Origin: JANYCO01 sp035535995
GTDB lineage: Bacteria; Bacteroidota; Bacteroidia; Cytophagales; Cytophagaceae
Assembly (NCBI GenBank): GCA_035535995.1
Contig: DATLOZ010000012.1
Location: 62,001 to 126,000, forward strand
DNA length: 64,000 bases
Reading direction: 5' to 3'
Part shown: piece by piece, positions 16,346 through 25,285 of the stretch
Layout of the letters: every line of letters begins with the position of its first letter
Position numbering within the stretch: position 1 is the stretch's first letter
The notes under the pieces: generated by a model
Database searches by the model: none
What the model saw: only the letters and a program-made list of their open reading frames with translations
Told to the model about the DNA's origin: nothing
Position numbers and translations under genes: made by a program

Positions 16346-16497
16346 GGATACCAGATGCCAGATACCGGATGAAATGAGGTCAATACTCACTGTTCTTTCT
16401 AAACGCCGACCAATCTCTAAACTGGACTTAAAGAATTTTCGAGATAATACCTTTTACCAGAATTTATCTGGCATCTGGCATCTGGTATCCGGTATCC
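16346..16497. repeat. Inverted pair of family A heptamer arrays
   Basis: The forward array 16346-16373 reads GGATACC, AGATGCC, AGATACC, GGATGAA. The reverse array 16463-16497 reads TTTATCT, GGCATCT, GGCATCT, GGTATCC, GGTATCC. They are opposed and about 90 bp apart, just upstream of nth. Confidence 0.8.
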
Positions 16498-16513
16498 TAT
16501 TCCAGGTATCGAC

Positions 16514-16559
16514 AAAAAAATTCCAACCAGTGAATAAAACTAGAAATTCACGGTTGGAA
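16514..16559 (-). terminator. Intrinsic terminator of the sigma/76-aa operon
   Basis: On the minus strand TTCCAACCGTGAAT pairs with ATTCACTGGTTGGAA (one bulged base) and is followed by seven T residues. It lies 21 bp past the stop of the 76-residue gene. Confidence 0.8.
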
Positions 16560-16579
16560 CTAAATAACAATTATTGGGA

Positions 16580-16810
16580 CTATTGAATTTTCATAAACGA
16601 TACCGAATAATTTAAAATGGCATCGATGCTTTTTTGCCTTGGCTGAAATGACAAGGCCTCCAGCGATATTTTGATGTCTTCAAATTCGTCTCTTTCTTCC
16701 GAAAGAGTTGAATTCATTACACATTCTGTCTGAAAATCTTCCTGTGAGCTTTCGCTGTTTTCTTTGTATACATTAAGGATGATCTCATTTTGGGTAGTAG
16801 TTTTTATCAT
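16580..16810 (-). CDS. Small acidic protein overlapping an ECF sigma gene
   Basis: 76 residues starting MIKTTTQNEI. It is acidic in the first two thirds (SESSQEDFQTE, SEERDEFEDI), with a basic patch RQKSID near the end and no membrane segment. It overlaps the 3' end of the sigma gene by 26 bp in another frame and shares its terminator, so the two are co-expressed. The position is that of an anti-sigma factor, but no anti-sigma domain or membrane anchor is visible. Family not recognised. Confidence 0.7.
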   Translation of the reverse strand: MIKTTTQNEIILNVYKENSESSQEDFQTECVMNSTLSEERDEFEDIKISLEALSFQPRQKSIDAILNYSVSFMKIQ

Positions 16811-17384
16811 AGGCTATCGACTCTTTTTGCAATTGTTTCCTGAGATTGATCAGGGCATAACGCATTCTACCAAGAGCGGTATTAATGCTAACGCCCGTTT
16901 CTTCGGCAATCTCCTGGAAACTCATGTCGCCGTAATGCCTCATCAGCACCACTTCGCGTTGAACGTCCGGGAGCGCCTGGATCGTTTTTCTTAATAACGC
17001 ATGAGTGTCGTCTTTTATTTTAAGGTTTTCGACAGATTCTTCAGAAAAATCCATCGAGTTGTAAACAGCGGGAGTTTCGTCGATATCGTGGTGCGGATAA
17101 CGCTTGTCCTTGCGGAAACTATCGATCGCCATATTTCGCGCGATACGGCATACCCATTGCACGAATTTGCCTTCATTATTGTATTCGCCGGCTTTTAGCT
17201 TACGAATTACCTTAAAGAAGGTATCCTGCAAAAGATCTTCCGCATGGTCACGGTCTTTTACGATCAGATAAATGGTGGTTAATACTTTGGATTTGTGTCT
17301 TTTGAGAAGAACCGCAAAAGCTTCCTCCTTGCCTTTAACATACAGCGATACAAGCTCGGCATCGCTCATCTTGTTAATCATCAT
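16785..17384 (-). CDS. RNA polymerase ECF-type sigma factor
   Basis: 199 residues (Met2 or Met6 are alternative starts). Region 2 is at about 20-95 (AFAVLLKRHKSKVLT, HAEDLLQDTFFKVI, FVQWVCRIARNMAIDSFRK). Region 4 is at about 135-190 (LPDVQREVVLMRHYGDMSF, EIAEETGVSINTALGRMRYAL). It is of the group often seen in Bacteroidota next to a small downstream gene, with no FecR partner. A TTTG-N20-TATATTTA promoter lies upstream. Confidence 0.93.
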   Translation of the reverse strand: MMINKMSDAELVSLYVKGKEEAFAVLLKRHKSKVLTTIYLIVKDRDHAEDLLQDTFFKVIRKLKAGEYNNEGKFVQWVCRIARNMAIDSFRKDKRYPHHDIDETPAVYNSMDFSEESVENLKIKDDTHALLRKTIQALPDVQREVVLMRHYGDMSFQEIAEETGVSINTALGRMRYALINLRKQLQKESIAYDKNYYPK

Positions 17385-17440
17385 AAATTCTCTAGTTTTA
17401 GTGAACGTAGAGTTTTATCTCATAGGCAAATCGGTTTTTC

Positions 17441-17472
17441 TAAATATAAAAGGTTGATTACTATCTATCAAA
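17441..17472 (-). promoter_or_regulatory. TTTG-N20-TATATTTA promoter of the sigma gene
   Basis: On the minus strand TTTG (17472-17469) and TATATTTA (17448-17441) are 20 bp apart, matching the primary-sigma consensus TTTG/TAnnTTTG except for the last base. It leaves a leader of about 50 nt before ATG 17384. Confidence 0.55.
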
Positions 17473-17859
17473 TATACTACCAAATTTTATATTTCTATAA
17501 GAAAACAGGTAAAATTTGTAATATATTTTATAGCTATTATACTATAACGAGCAGAATAAAGTTTCAAAGCTTAATCTTTTTTTAAGAAAAAAGGTAACCG
17601 AAGGTCCGTATTGAGTGTGAGCCTTTCTCTCTATTGCTGGCGGGGACGCCAGCAAGAACCTGCTACCAAAAAGGAAATATATAAGTTTTGCTGGGTCCGC
17701 CAGCAAAAAGGGGAAGACACCGGATATTTTATCTGGCATCCAGAATCCGGTATCTCTCGCAGAGAACCTTATTCTTCATCTCATTGTTATTAAAAGCCGC
17801 TACAAGATGGAGCAGCCGTGAATTTTGTGTAAATTTACTAGTTAGAACAACCCTTTAAT
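17473..17859. other. Intergenic region with hairpins before uvrA
   Basis: About 390 bp with no convincing gene. It holds two hairpins that share the sequence TTGCTGG: TTGCTGGCG/CGCCAGCAA at 17634-17655 and TTTTGCTGG/CCAGCAAAA at 17686-17708. A family A array follows at 17728-17755. The short minus-strand ORF across the hairpins is made of repeat sequence. Confidence 0.6.
17728..17755. repeat. Family A heptamer array upstream of uvrA
   Basis: TTTATCT, GGCATCC, AGAATCC, GGTATCT in the reverse orientation. The preceding CACCGGAT (17718-17725) can pair with ATCCGGTA of the array, making a small hairpin. Confidence 0.7.
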
Positions 17860-20712
17860 ATGTCCTTACTTCAGGAACAAGTAGAAAACAAACAGGCGAT
17901 CGACGACCTGGACCCAAAGAAATTTATCGTCATCAAAGGAGCACGGGTCAACAATCTTAAAAACCTCAGTGTAGCCATTCCAAGAAATAAGCTGGTAGTG
18001 ATCACCGGCCTTTCCGGCTCGGGAAAATCTTCCCTGGCTTTTGATACTCTTTTTGCCGAAGGACAAAGAATGTATGTGGAAAGCCTCAGCTCTTATGCCC
18101 GCCAATTCCTGGGCAGGATGCAGAAACCGGAAGTAGACTATATCAAAGGTGTTTCGCCCGCTATCGCCATTGAGCAAAAAGTTACTTCTAAAAACCCTCG
18201 CTCTACCGTAGGCACCACTACTGAGATCTACGATTATCTAAAACTTCTTTTCGCACGCATCGGACATACGTATTCGCCTGTATCGGGCAGGATGGTGAAG
18301 AAGGATACGGTGACGGATGTAGTAAATTATATCTACACCTTCGACGAAGGCGATCGCGTAATTGTCTTCACACCGCTGAAAATAAAAGAGGGAAGAAAAA
18401 GAGAAGAAGAACTGAAAGTATTGCTGCAAAAGGGATTCACAAGAATCATTGCAGATGGTGTCACTGTTTTCATAGAAGAAATCCTGGAACGACCTGCAGA
18501 GATCAAAAAATTCAAAGAAGTATTCATCCTCATCGACCGCAACGTATTGAACAAAGCGGAAGAAGAATCCCAGTTCCGCCTGGCCGACTCGATCCAGACT
18601 GCCTTCTTTGAAGGCGAAGGTGAGTGCATGGTGGAAATTGTAGGAAAAGAAAAAAAATCCTTCTCCGATCGCTTCGAACTCGATGGCATTTTATTCGAAG
18701 AACCTACTGCCAACTTTTTCAGCTTCAATAATCCATACGGCGCCTGCAAACGTTGCGAAGGGTTCGGCTCTGTGCTGGGCATCGACGAAGACCTGGTGAT
18801 CCCAAATAAAAACCTCTCTATCTTCGAAGGAGCCGTTGCTCCCTGGCGCGGAGAAAAAATGCAGGAATGGGCAAAACCATTGATTAAAAACGGAATCAAG
18901 TTTGACTTCCCGATCCATCGGTCTTACAGTGAATTGACACAGGCTGAGAAAGATCTGCTTTGGACAGGAAATAAATATTTTGAAGGGCTCAACGATTTCT
19001 TCAAATACCTCGAAACACAAACGCATAAAATTCAATACCGCGTGATGCTTTCACGCTACCGCGGACGCACCACCTGCCCCGATTGTCGTGGCTCACGTTT
19101 ACGCAAAGATGCTTCTTATGTAAAAATAAATGACCGCTCTATCACTGATCTCGTGCTTTCACCGATCAGCGATGCTTTACAGTTCTTTCAATCCATCGAA
19201 CTAAGCGAGTACGAACAAAAAATAGCGCAGCGAATTCTTACCGAGATCATCAACCGTTTGAGCTATATGGACAAAGTTGGTTTAGGCTATCTTACCCTGA
19301 ACCGCCTTACCTCTACGCTCTCCGGCGGGGAATACCAACGGATCAAGCTGGCTACTTCATTGGGAAGCGCGCTGGTTGGTTCTATGTATATTCTGGATGA
19401 ACCAAGCATCGGACTTCACCCGAGAGATACTAAAAAACTGATCGACGTGCTGCTGCTGCTGCGCGACATGGGAAACACGGTGATCGTAGTGGAACATGAA
19501 GAAGAAGTAATGCGTGCCGCCGACCAGGTGATCGATATCGGGCCAGATGCAGGAAGCCACGGCGGCGAGCTGATCTTCCAGCTCAACGCTGCTGAGATCA
19601 TGGCAAAAGACCCGAAAAATGTTAGCCCTGCCTTAGCGCAATCGCATACCTTCCGTTACCTCAATCATATTGATACCATTGCGATTCCGAAAGTTCGTCG
19701 GAAATGGTCGGAATGTGTAGAAGTGAAAGGTTGCCGTGAAAATAATTTGAAAAATGTAGATGTAAAATTTCCACTCGGTGTGATGACGGTGGTAACAGGA
19801 GTCAGCGGTTCGGGGAAATCCACGCTGGTAAAGAAAATCCTGGCGCCCGCGCTGATGAAGCAATTGGGAATGGTCGGAGATTTCACCGGGAAATTTGACG
19901 GCATCGAAGGAACAACCCAACGTATCACACAAGTAGAATACGTGGATCAGAATCCGATTGGAAAATCTTCCCGTTCAAACCCCGTAACCTATGTAAAGGC
20001 TTATGACGTGATCCGCGATCTATACGCCGATCAGCCGCTTGCCAAAACGCGTGCCTATAAGCCCGGATTTTTCTCCTTCAACGTAGACGGCGGCCGCTGC
20101 GAAACATGCCAGGGCGAAGGCGAGATCACCGTGGAAATGCAGTTCATGGCCGACATTCGCCTTAAATGCGAAGCCTGCGATGGAAAACGTTTCAAACAGG
20201 AATTACTGGAAGTAAAATACAAAGACCGTTCGATCAATGAGATCCTCGATATGACGATCGAAGACAGTATTGATTTCTTCAAAGACAAACCAAAGATCAT
20301 AGAGAAATTAAAACCGCTGCAAGATGTGGGACTTGGGTATGTAAGACTGGGACAATCTTCCAGCTCGCTCTCCGGTGGTGAAGCACAGCGCGTGAAGCTG
20401 GCTTCCTTTCTTAACAAAACACCTTCGTCTGCCAAAGAACAAATCCTCTTTATCTTCGACGAGCCTACTACAGGTTTGCATTTTCATGATATCAAAAAAT
20501 TGCTTACCGCGATCAATGCATTGGTAGAACAAGGCAACAGTGTGATCATTATTGAACACAACATGGAAATGATCAAAAGCGCCGACTGGATCATCGACAT
20601 GGGCCCGGAAGGCGGTGACAAAGGCGGACACGTAACCTTTGAAGGCACGCCGGAAGATATGTGTAAGCTGAAAGACAATTACACGGCAGCTTTTTTGAAA
20701 GAAAAGATGTAA
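17860..20712 (+). CDS. uvrA: Excinuclease ABC subunit A
   Basis: 950 residues. Two ABC ATPase modules are present: Walker A GLSGSGKSS near residue 49 and GVSGSGKST near 646, with signature motifs LSGGEYQRIKLA and LSGGEAQRVKLA. The zinc modules are CKRCEGFGSV with CPDCRGSRL, and CETCQGEGEI with CEACDGKRF. Start MSLLQEQVENKQ is followed by IVIKGARVNNLKNL, the normal UvrA beginning. UvrA dimers find helix-distorting damage and load UvrB; uvrC and mfd are in the same window. Confidence 0.98.
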   Translation: MSLLQEQVENKQAIDDLDPKKFIVIKGARVNNLKNLSVAIPRNKLVVITGLSGSGKSSLAFDTLFAEGQRMYVESLSSYARQFLGRMQKPEVDYIKGVSPAIAIEQKVTSKNPRSTVGTTTEIYDYLKLLFARIGHTYSPVSGRMVKKDTVTDVVNYIYTFDEGDRVIVFTPLKIKEGRKREEELKVLLQKGFTRIIADGVTVFIEEILERPAEIKKFKEVFILIDRNVLNKAEEESQFRLADSIQTAFFEGEGECMVEIVGKEKKSFSDRFELDGILFEEPTANFFSFNNPYGACKRCEGFGSVLGIDEDLVIPNKNLSIFEGAVAPWRGEKMQEWAKPLIKNGIKFDFPIHRSYSELTQAEKDLLWTGNKYFEGLNDFFKYLETQTHKIQYRVMLSRYRGRTTCPDCRGSRLRKDASYVKINDRSITDLVLSPISDALQFFQSIELSEYEQKIAQRILTEIINRLSYMDKVGLGYLTLNRLTSTLSGGEYQRIKLATSLGSALVGSMYILDEPSIGLHPRDTKKLIDVLLLLRDMGNTVIVVEHEEEVMRAADQVIDIGPDAGSHGGELIFQLNAAEIMAKDPKNVSPALAQSHTFRYLNHIDTIAIPKVRRKWSECVEVKGCRENNLKNVDVKFPLGVMTVVTGVSGSGKSTLVKKILAPALMKQLGMVGDFTGKFDGIEGTTQRITQVEYVDQNPIGKSSRSNPVTYVKAYDVIRDLYADQPLAKTRAYKPGFFSFNVDGGRCETCQGEGEITVEMQFMADIRLKCEACDGKRFKQELLEVKYKDRSINEILDMTIEDSIDFFKDKPKIIEKLKPLQDVGLGYVRLGQSSSSLSGGEAQRVKLASFLNKTPSSAKEQILFIFDEPTTGLHFHDIKKLLTAINALVEQGNSVIIIEHNMEMIKSADWIIDMGPEGGDKGGHVTFEGTPEDMCKLKDNYTAAFLKEKM

Positions 20713-20863
20713 CATTAACAATGGCCGCAGGCCTTATTAATCGTGCTATTAATTATGAATGTTGAATTATAAGTTATGAATGAAAAAACGTAATTCAACA
20801 TTCATAACTCATAATTCATAACTTTATCCAAACGATTGTTAAGGCCTGAAGGCCATTAACAAC
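20711..20863. repeat. Nested palindromes: GGCC element enclosing a family B inverted array
   Basis: The outer arms AACAATGGCCGCAGGCCTTA (about 20716-20738) and TAAGGCCTGAAGGCCATT (about 20839-20857) are near reverse complements. Inside, AYTCATA heptamers run as an inverted pair (about 20750-20782 and 20792-20826). It fills the whole space between uvrA and the thioesterase gene, looking like one repeat inserted into another. Confidence 0.75.
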
Positions 20864-21331
20864 ATGAAACCTCTTATGAAAGAAAATAAAGTATTACCAA
20901 TATTTAAGTCATACATCGGGAAGGAGTTTGAGAACAATCCTTCGCGCTATGGTGCCTGGTTGAAAGGTATTCTGAAAGAAGCCGAAGAAGGCATGCTGGT
21001 GGCGGAATTTATCGTCCGAAAAGAAATGACCAACGGCATCGGCACGCTGCACGGTGGCGTGATTGCAGGCATTCTGGACGATATCATGGGCGCTACAGTA
21101 GTATCATTGGGCGATCCTAATTTCTATACTACTGTAAATTTAACAGTTGATTATTTTTACCCTGGAAAAGAAAACGATCTGCTGACAGCAAAAGCATTCA
21201 TAATTAAAAAAGGGAAACAGATCCATCACGTGCAAGCAGAGTTGTGGAATCTTTCCACCAACAAAATGCTCGCCAAAGGAAATTCTAACCTGCTACGCAT
21301 CGACGTGCCGGTGAAACATGCGGCGGAATAA
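20864..21331 (+). CDS. PaaI-type hotdog thioesterase
   Basis: 155 residues (Met5 is an alternative start). It is a single hotdog domain with the PaaI signature NGIGTLHGGVIAGILDDIMG, then TVNLTVDYFYPG, and a C-terminal strand KMLAKGNSNLLRI. Members hydrolyse acyl-CoA thioesters, including phenylacetyl-CoA-related intermediates; the substrate here cannot be told. The gene stands alone between repeats. Confidence 0.88.
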   Translation: MKPLMKENKVLPIFKSYIGKEFENNPSRYGAWLKGILKEAEEGMLVAEFIVRKEMTNGIGTLHGGVIAGILDDIMGATVVSLGDPNFYTTVNLTVDYFYPGKENDLLTAKAFIIKKGKQIHHVQAELWNLSTNKMLAKGNSNLLRIDVPVKHAAE

Positions 21332-21361
21332 ACTGGTTGAAAATTATTATGAGTTAAAAAT

Positions 21362-21427
21362 GGATACCGGATGCCAGATACCGGATAAAAATATTATGTG
21401 GTATCTGGCATCCGGTATCCGGTATCT
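21362..21427. repeat. 21-bp perfect hairpin of family A just before a start codon
   Basis: GGATACC, GGATGCC and AGATACC (21362-21382) are exactly complementary to 21400-21420, loop 17 bp. The array ends 15 bp before ATG 21443 of the helicase gene, so in the mRNA it would form a strong stem next to the ribosome entry site. Confidence 0.9.
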
Positions 21428-21442
21428 ATTTTAGACTACACT

Positions 21443-24400
21443 ATGAAAAACCAATACGACCTATCCTTCCTGGACGAGCTCGACAAGCTAAATCCTGATC
21501 AGCGGTCTGCGGTGGAGCAGATCGATGGGCCAGTGCTTGTTATCGCCGGACCTGGTACAGGGAAGACGCAGATCCTTTCTGCGCGCATTGGTAAAATTCT
21601 TTCAGACACTGATACCAAACCTCATAATATTCTTTGTCTCACCTACACAGACGCCGGTACAGTAGCGATGCGCAAGCGTTTGCTGAAATTCATCGGGCCG
21701 GATGCGTATCGTGTCAATATTTATACCTTCCACGCTTTTTGCAACCAGGTGATCCAGGAAAACCTGGATATCTTTGGCATTCGTGGCTTGCAGCCTATCT
21801 CCGATCTAGAAAAAGCAGAATTGTTTGAAAAACTGATCGACGGTTTTAATTCTAAACATATTCTCAAGCGCTATTCCGGCGATGTATATTATGAGATCGG
21901 AAAATTAAAATCGCTTTTCTCTACCATGAAACGAGAAGGCTGGTCTTCCGATTTTATTTCAAAAAAAATTAACGAGTATACTCAGTCGCTTTCTACGCGC
22001 GACGAATACATTTACAAAAAAGGAAATTCCAAAACAGGCATCAAGGCCGGCGATCTGAAAGTAAAAGCCATTGAAGAGGAAACCGAACGCATGGAAAAAC
22101 TCCGCGCCGCTGCGCAGGAGTTTGATAATTTTGAAACGCTCATGCGCAAGGCAGGACGCTACGACTACGACGATATGATCATCTGGGTACTCGATGCGTT
22201 TCGTACTAATCCAAATTTATTGGCCAGTTACCAGGAACGTTTTCTCTACATCCTTGTAGACGAATACCAGGATACCAACGGAGCGCAAAACCAGATCGTA
22301 AATCTCCTTGCCGCTTATTGGGACAGCCCGAATATTTTTGTAGTAGGCGACGACGATCAATCGATCTACCGCTTCCAGGGCGCGAATATGAGCAATATAC
22401 TCGACTTCAACGATCGCTTTGCCGAATCAATTAAGATTGTGCTGCTCAAAGAAAATTATCGCTCCACACAACCAATTCTCGACGCTTCCAAAACACTTAT
22501 TGAATACAACCACGAGCGGTTGATCAAAAAATTGCCTGGATTGGATAAAAATCTTCAGGCGGGGAATAAAGAACTTACCAGCAAATCAGCCGTGCCGCAG
22601 GTGATTGAATATTACAATACACTGCACGAAGAACTGGCCATTGTAAAACGCATCCAGGAGCTACAGGCCGCAGGCGAAGATCCAAGCGAGATCGCTGTGA
22701 TCTATCGGAGTCATAAGCAGGTTGATAATATTGTAAAGCTTCTTCAGAAAAATAATATTCCGCTCAACGTAAAAAGAAAAGTAAATATTCTTTTGCTCCC
22801 GATCATCCAAAACCTGATCAAGCTACTGCGCTATATTGAAGAAGAAGTAAACTATCCTGATAGTGCCGGTTATTCGTTGCTCTATGAGATCATGCACATA
22901 GATTTCTTTGGTATTTACCACCAGGACATCAACGCCATCGTGCGCGCCTGCGATGTGCGTGAGAATGCGGAAGGCACGCGAAAATCCTGGCGGCTGCTAA
23001 TGCAGAGCAACGAACGCATGTTCAAGCTGGGACTGCAAAATGCAAAAGCCATTTCTACCTTCGAACAAAATCTTAGCTATTGGATCAAAGAATCGGTAAA
23101 CATGACCGTGCAGGGATTGTTTGAAAAAATACTTACCCGTGGCGGTTTGCTCAGCTGGATCATGACTTCTACCGACCGTATCTGGATGATGCAGGTCATC
23201 ACAACTTTTTTCGATTTCATCAAAGAAGAATCTGCAAGAAAAGTTGGTTACTATCATCTGAACGATTTGCTTCAAACACTCGACCAGATGCAGTACCACG
23301 ATATTCCGATGGAAATCAATCAATCGGTGTTTGCAGAGCATGGCGTGAATTTTATCACTGCGCACTCTTCGAAAGGATTGGAGTTTAAATATGTTTTTCT
23401 TATCGGCTGTAGCAGCAACCAATGGGAGCGCAAGCGCGCAGGCGGGGATCATTTCAAATTTCCGGATACTCTTGTGGAATCGGTGGAAGAAAATAAACTG
23501 GAAGAAGAGCGTCGCCTCTTTTATGTAGCGATGACCAGGGCCAAGCAATATCTCTACCTTTCTTATCCCGGCAACGATGAGAATGGAAAAAATCTCGAAG
23601 CTTCGCAATTTGTAGCCGAAGTACTCGAGAGTGACCAGATCGAAAAAACAACCGTCACGCTGCCAGACAATGAAGTGGTGCAATATCAATCCGATATCAT
23701 GCTCAGCCAGGCACCTCCGGAGATCAAGCTGATGGACGAAGAGTTTTTGAAAGAAGCGCTGAAAAATTACAAGATGAGCGTAACGCATCTTAATAAATAT
23801 CTCAACTGTCCGCTACGTTTTTATTTTGAAAACGTAGTGCGTGTACCTTCTGCGCGTAGCGAAAGCATGGGCTTTGGGAATGCCGTACACCACGCCATGG
23901 ATCAGCTGTTCAAGAAGATGAACGAATCGCAGGAAAAAGAATTTCCTCCACTGGAATATTTCCTCAGTTCTTTCCATTTTGGCATGAAGATGTATCATTC
24001 GCATTTTACCAAAAAAGAATACGAGCGTCGCAAAGAATACGGCGAAGAATTTTTACCAAAACTTTACAGCGAATACAAAGCCGGTTGGAATAAGAACGTA
24101 ATCACCGAATATGCCGTCAATGGCGCAGAATACGAGGGCGTGCCGATCACAGGAAAACTCGACAAGGTAGAATTTGAAAGCAAGAACGAGGTAAATGTGA
24201 TTGATTACAAAACTGGCAAAGCTGACAATGGAAAGAAAAAACTAAACCCTCCAAGCGAAAAAGAACCGAATGGCGGCGATTACTGGCGACAAATTTTATT
24301 CTACAAAATATTGCTCGATAGTGACAAGCGAAAAGATTTTAATATGATCTCCGGTGAACTGGATTTCGTAGAACCTAATAAAGACGGACAATTCATAAAG

Positions 24401-24583
24401 GCAAAAGTAAAGATTGATCCCAACGATCTTTCCATTGTGAAGGAGCAGATCAAAGATACTTACAAAAAGATCATGAACTTTGAATTCAGCAAAGGCTGTG
24501 GTAAGGACGATTGTCAGTGGTGTACTTTTGTGAAGTATAATTATCGTGCGGAAGAGTTGACGTTGGAGGAAGAGGAAGATTGA
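21443..24583 (+). CDS. UvrD/Rep-type helicase fused to a RecB-like PD-(D/E)XK nuclease
   Basis: 1046 residues from ATG 21443. The N-terminal SF1A helicase has Q-motif LNPDQRSAVEQ, Walker A AGPGTGKTQ, Walker B DEYQD, motif III VGDDDQSIYRFQGA, motif IV ENYRS, motif V AHSSKGLEFKYVFLIG and motif VI RRLFYVAMTRAK. After about residue 780 a RecB/AddB-type nuclease starts with NCPLRFYFENV and has GKLDKVEF and VIDYKTGK. A last cysteine set C-x4-C-x2-C (GCGKDDCQWC) may, with the early Cys, hold an iron-sulfur cluster. It probably acts in end resection or recombination. An upstream in-frame start is repeat-derived. Confidence 0.92.
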   Translation: MKNQYDLSFLDELDKLNPDQRSAVEQIDGPVLVIAGPGTGKTQILSARIGKILSDTDTKPHNILCLTYTDAGTVAMRKRLLKFIGPDAYRVNIYTFHAFCNQVIQENLDIFGIRGLQPISDLEKAELFEKLIDGFNSKHILKRYSGDVYYEIGKLKSLFSTMKREGWSSDFISKKINEYTQSLSTRDEYIYKKGNSKTGIKAGDLKVKAIEEETERMEKLRAAAQEFDNFETLMRKAGRYDYDDMIIWVLDAFRTNPNLLASYQERFLYILVDEYQDTNGAQNQIVNLLAAYWDSPNIFVVGDDDQSIYRFQGANMSNILDFNDRFAESIKIVLLKENYRSTQPILDASKTLIEYNHERLIKKLPGLDKNLQAGNKELTSKSAVPQVIEYYNTLHEELAIVKRIQELQAAGEDPSEIAVIYRSHKQVDNIVKLLQKNNIPLNVKRKVNILLLPIIQNLIKLLRYIEEEVNYPDSAGYSLLYEIMHIDFFGIYHQDINAIVRACDVRENAEGTRKSWRLLMQSNERMFKLGLQNAKAISTFEQNLSYWIKESVNMTVQGLFEKILTRGGLLSWIMTSTDRIWMMQVITTFFDFIKEESARKVGYYHLNDLLQTLDQMQYHDIPMEINQSVFAEHGVNFITAHSSKGLEFKYVFLIGCSSNQWERKRAGGDHFKFPDTLVESVEENKLEEERRLFYVAMTRAKQYLYLSYPGNDENGKNLEASQFVAEVLESDQIEKTTVTLPDNEVVQYQSDIMLSQAPPEIKLMDEEFLKEALKNYKMSVTHLNKYLNCPLRFYFENVVRVPSARSESMGFGNAVHHAMDQLFKKMNESQEKEFPPLEYFLSSFHFGMKMYHSHFTKKEYERRKEYGEEFLPKLYSEYKAGWNKNVITEYAVNGAEYEGVPITGKLDKVEFESKNEVNVIDYKTGKADNGKKKLNPPSEKEPNGGDYWRQILFYKILLDSDKRKDFNMISGELDFVEPNKDGQFIKAKVKIDPNDLSIVKEQIKDTYKKIMNFEFSKGCGKDDCQWCTFVKYNYRAEELTLEEEED

Positions 24584-24636
24584 ATTGTCTGAACCTTGAT
24601 TTACGGGATGAAAAGATTATCAAGATTCAGACAATT
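24583..24636. terminator. 18-bp inverted repeat spanning two convergent stop codons
   Basis: AATTGTCTGAACCTTGAT (24583-24600) pairs with 24619-24636 with one mismatch. Its ends overlap the last base of the helicase stop and the stop codon of the SCO1 gene. It probably serves both transcripts. The loop (ttacgggatgaaaagatt) resembles dispersed sequences at 140-165 and 31303-31334. Confidence 0.75.
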
Positions 24637-25285
24637 ATTCCGATAACAAATTTTTGATATCTCCGATCAACCGCTCTGTCTCCAGCTCCAGCGTGCCGTT
24701 GTAGATCCCTCTGATCCTTCCGGAAGTATCTACTAAGATGAAATGTTCGGTGTGCAGAAATTCTGTAGAATCTTTGGTGAAGCCGATCTCTTCTTCTGCG
24801 AAATATGATTTTCTAGCCAACTCATAGATCTTCGATTTTTCTCCTGTAAGTAAATGCCATTGTTTTGGATCTATATGATAAAAATCAGCATAGGTTTTTA
24901 ACCGCTCGGTAGAATCAATCCACGGCGTGACGCTGAAAGAAAGTAAAACCAGGTTTGAATCTTTTGCAAATGCTTTCTGAATATTTTCAAACTGAATGGT
25001 CATCTTCGGACAAATGGAAGGACAGGTAGTGAAAAAGAAATTCGCCACATGTATTTTCCCTTTCACCGTTTCCTGTGTGATCCTTTTATTTTCCTGATCG
25101 GTAAAAGAAAAATTTCCGATGTGGTGGGTAATTTCTTTCTCTACCTCTTCGCGGGTATCCAGCCAGTGCGGCATGAAGTCGGGAGAATTGTAGTAAGGAA
25201 TTTTTTCTGCTTCATTTTTTTTATTGCAGGAAATAAATATTCCAAAGACCACAAAGCAAAAAAGCAGGTTAATTTTTCTCTTCAT
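24635..25285 (-). CDS. SCO1/SenC-type copper/redox lipoprotein
   Basis: 216 residues from ATG 25285. A signal peptide with lipobox FISC precedes a thioredoxin-like domain. The SCO metal site is visible: CPSICP (CxxxC) in ANFFFTTCPSICPKM and the later His in HTEHFILVD. SCO proteins deliver copper to cytochrome oxidase CuA or keep its cysteines reduced. It overlaps the upstream MORN-like gene by 17 bp and is the last gene of a four-gene operon under a putative ECF promoter. Confidence 0.92.
   Translation of the reverse strand: MKRKINLLFCFVVFGIFISCNKKNEAEKIPYYNSPDFMPHWLDTREEVEKEITHHIGNFSFTDQENKRITQETVKGKIHVANFFFTTCPSICPKMTIQFENIQKAFAKDSNLVLLSFSVTPWIDSTERLKTYADFYHIDPKQWHLLTGEKSKIYELARKSYFAEEEIGFTKDSTEFLHTEHFILVDTSGRIRGIYNGTLELETERLIGDIKNLLSE

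Noticed and set aside
17542..17739. 65-codon minus-strand ORF upstream of uvrA
   Set aside because: It is translated from two hairpins and a repeat array and has no promoter or likely start context.
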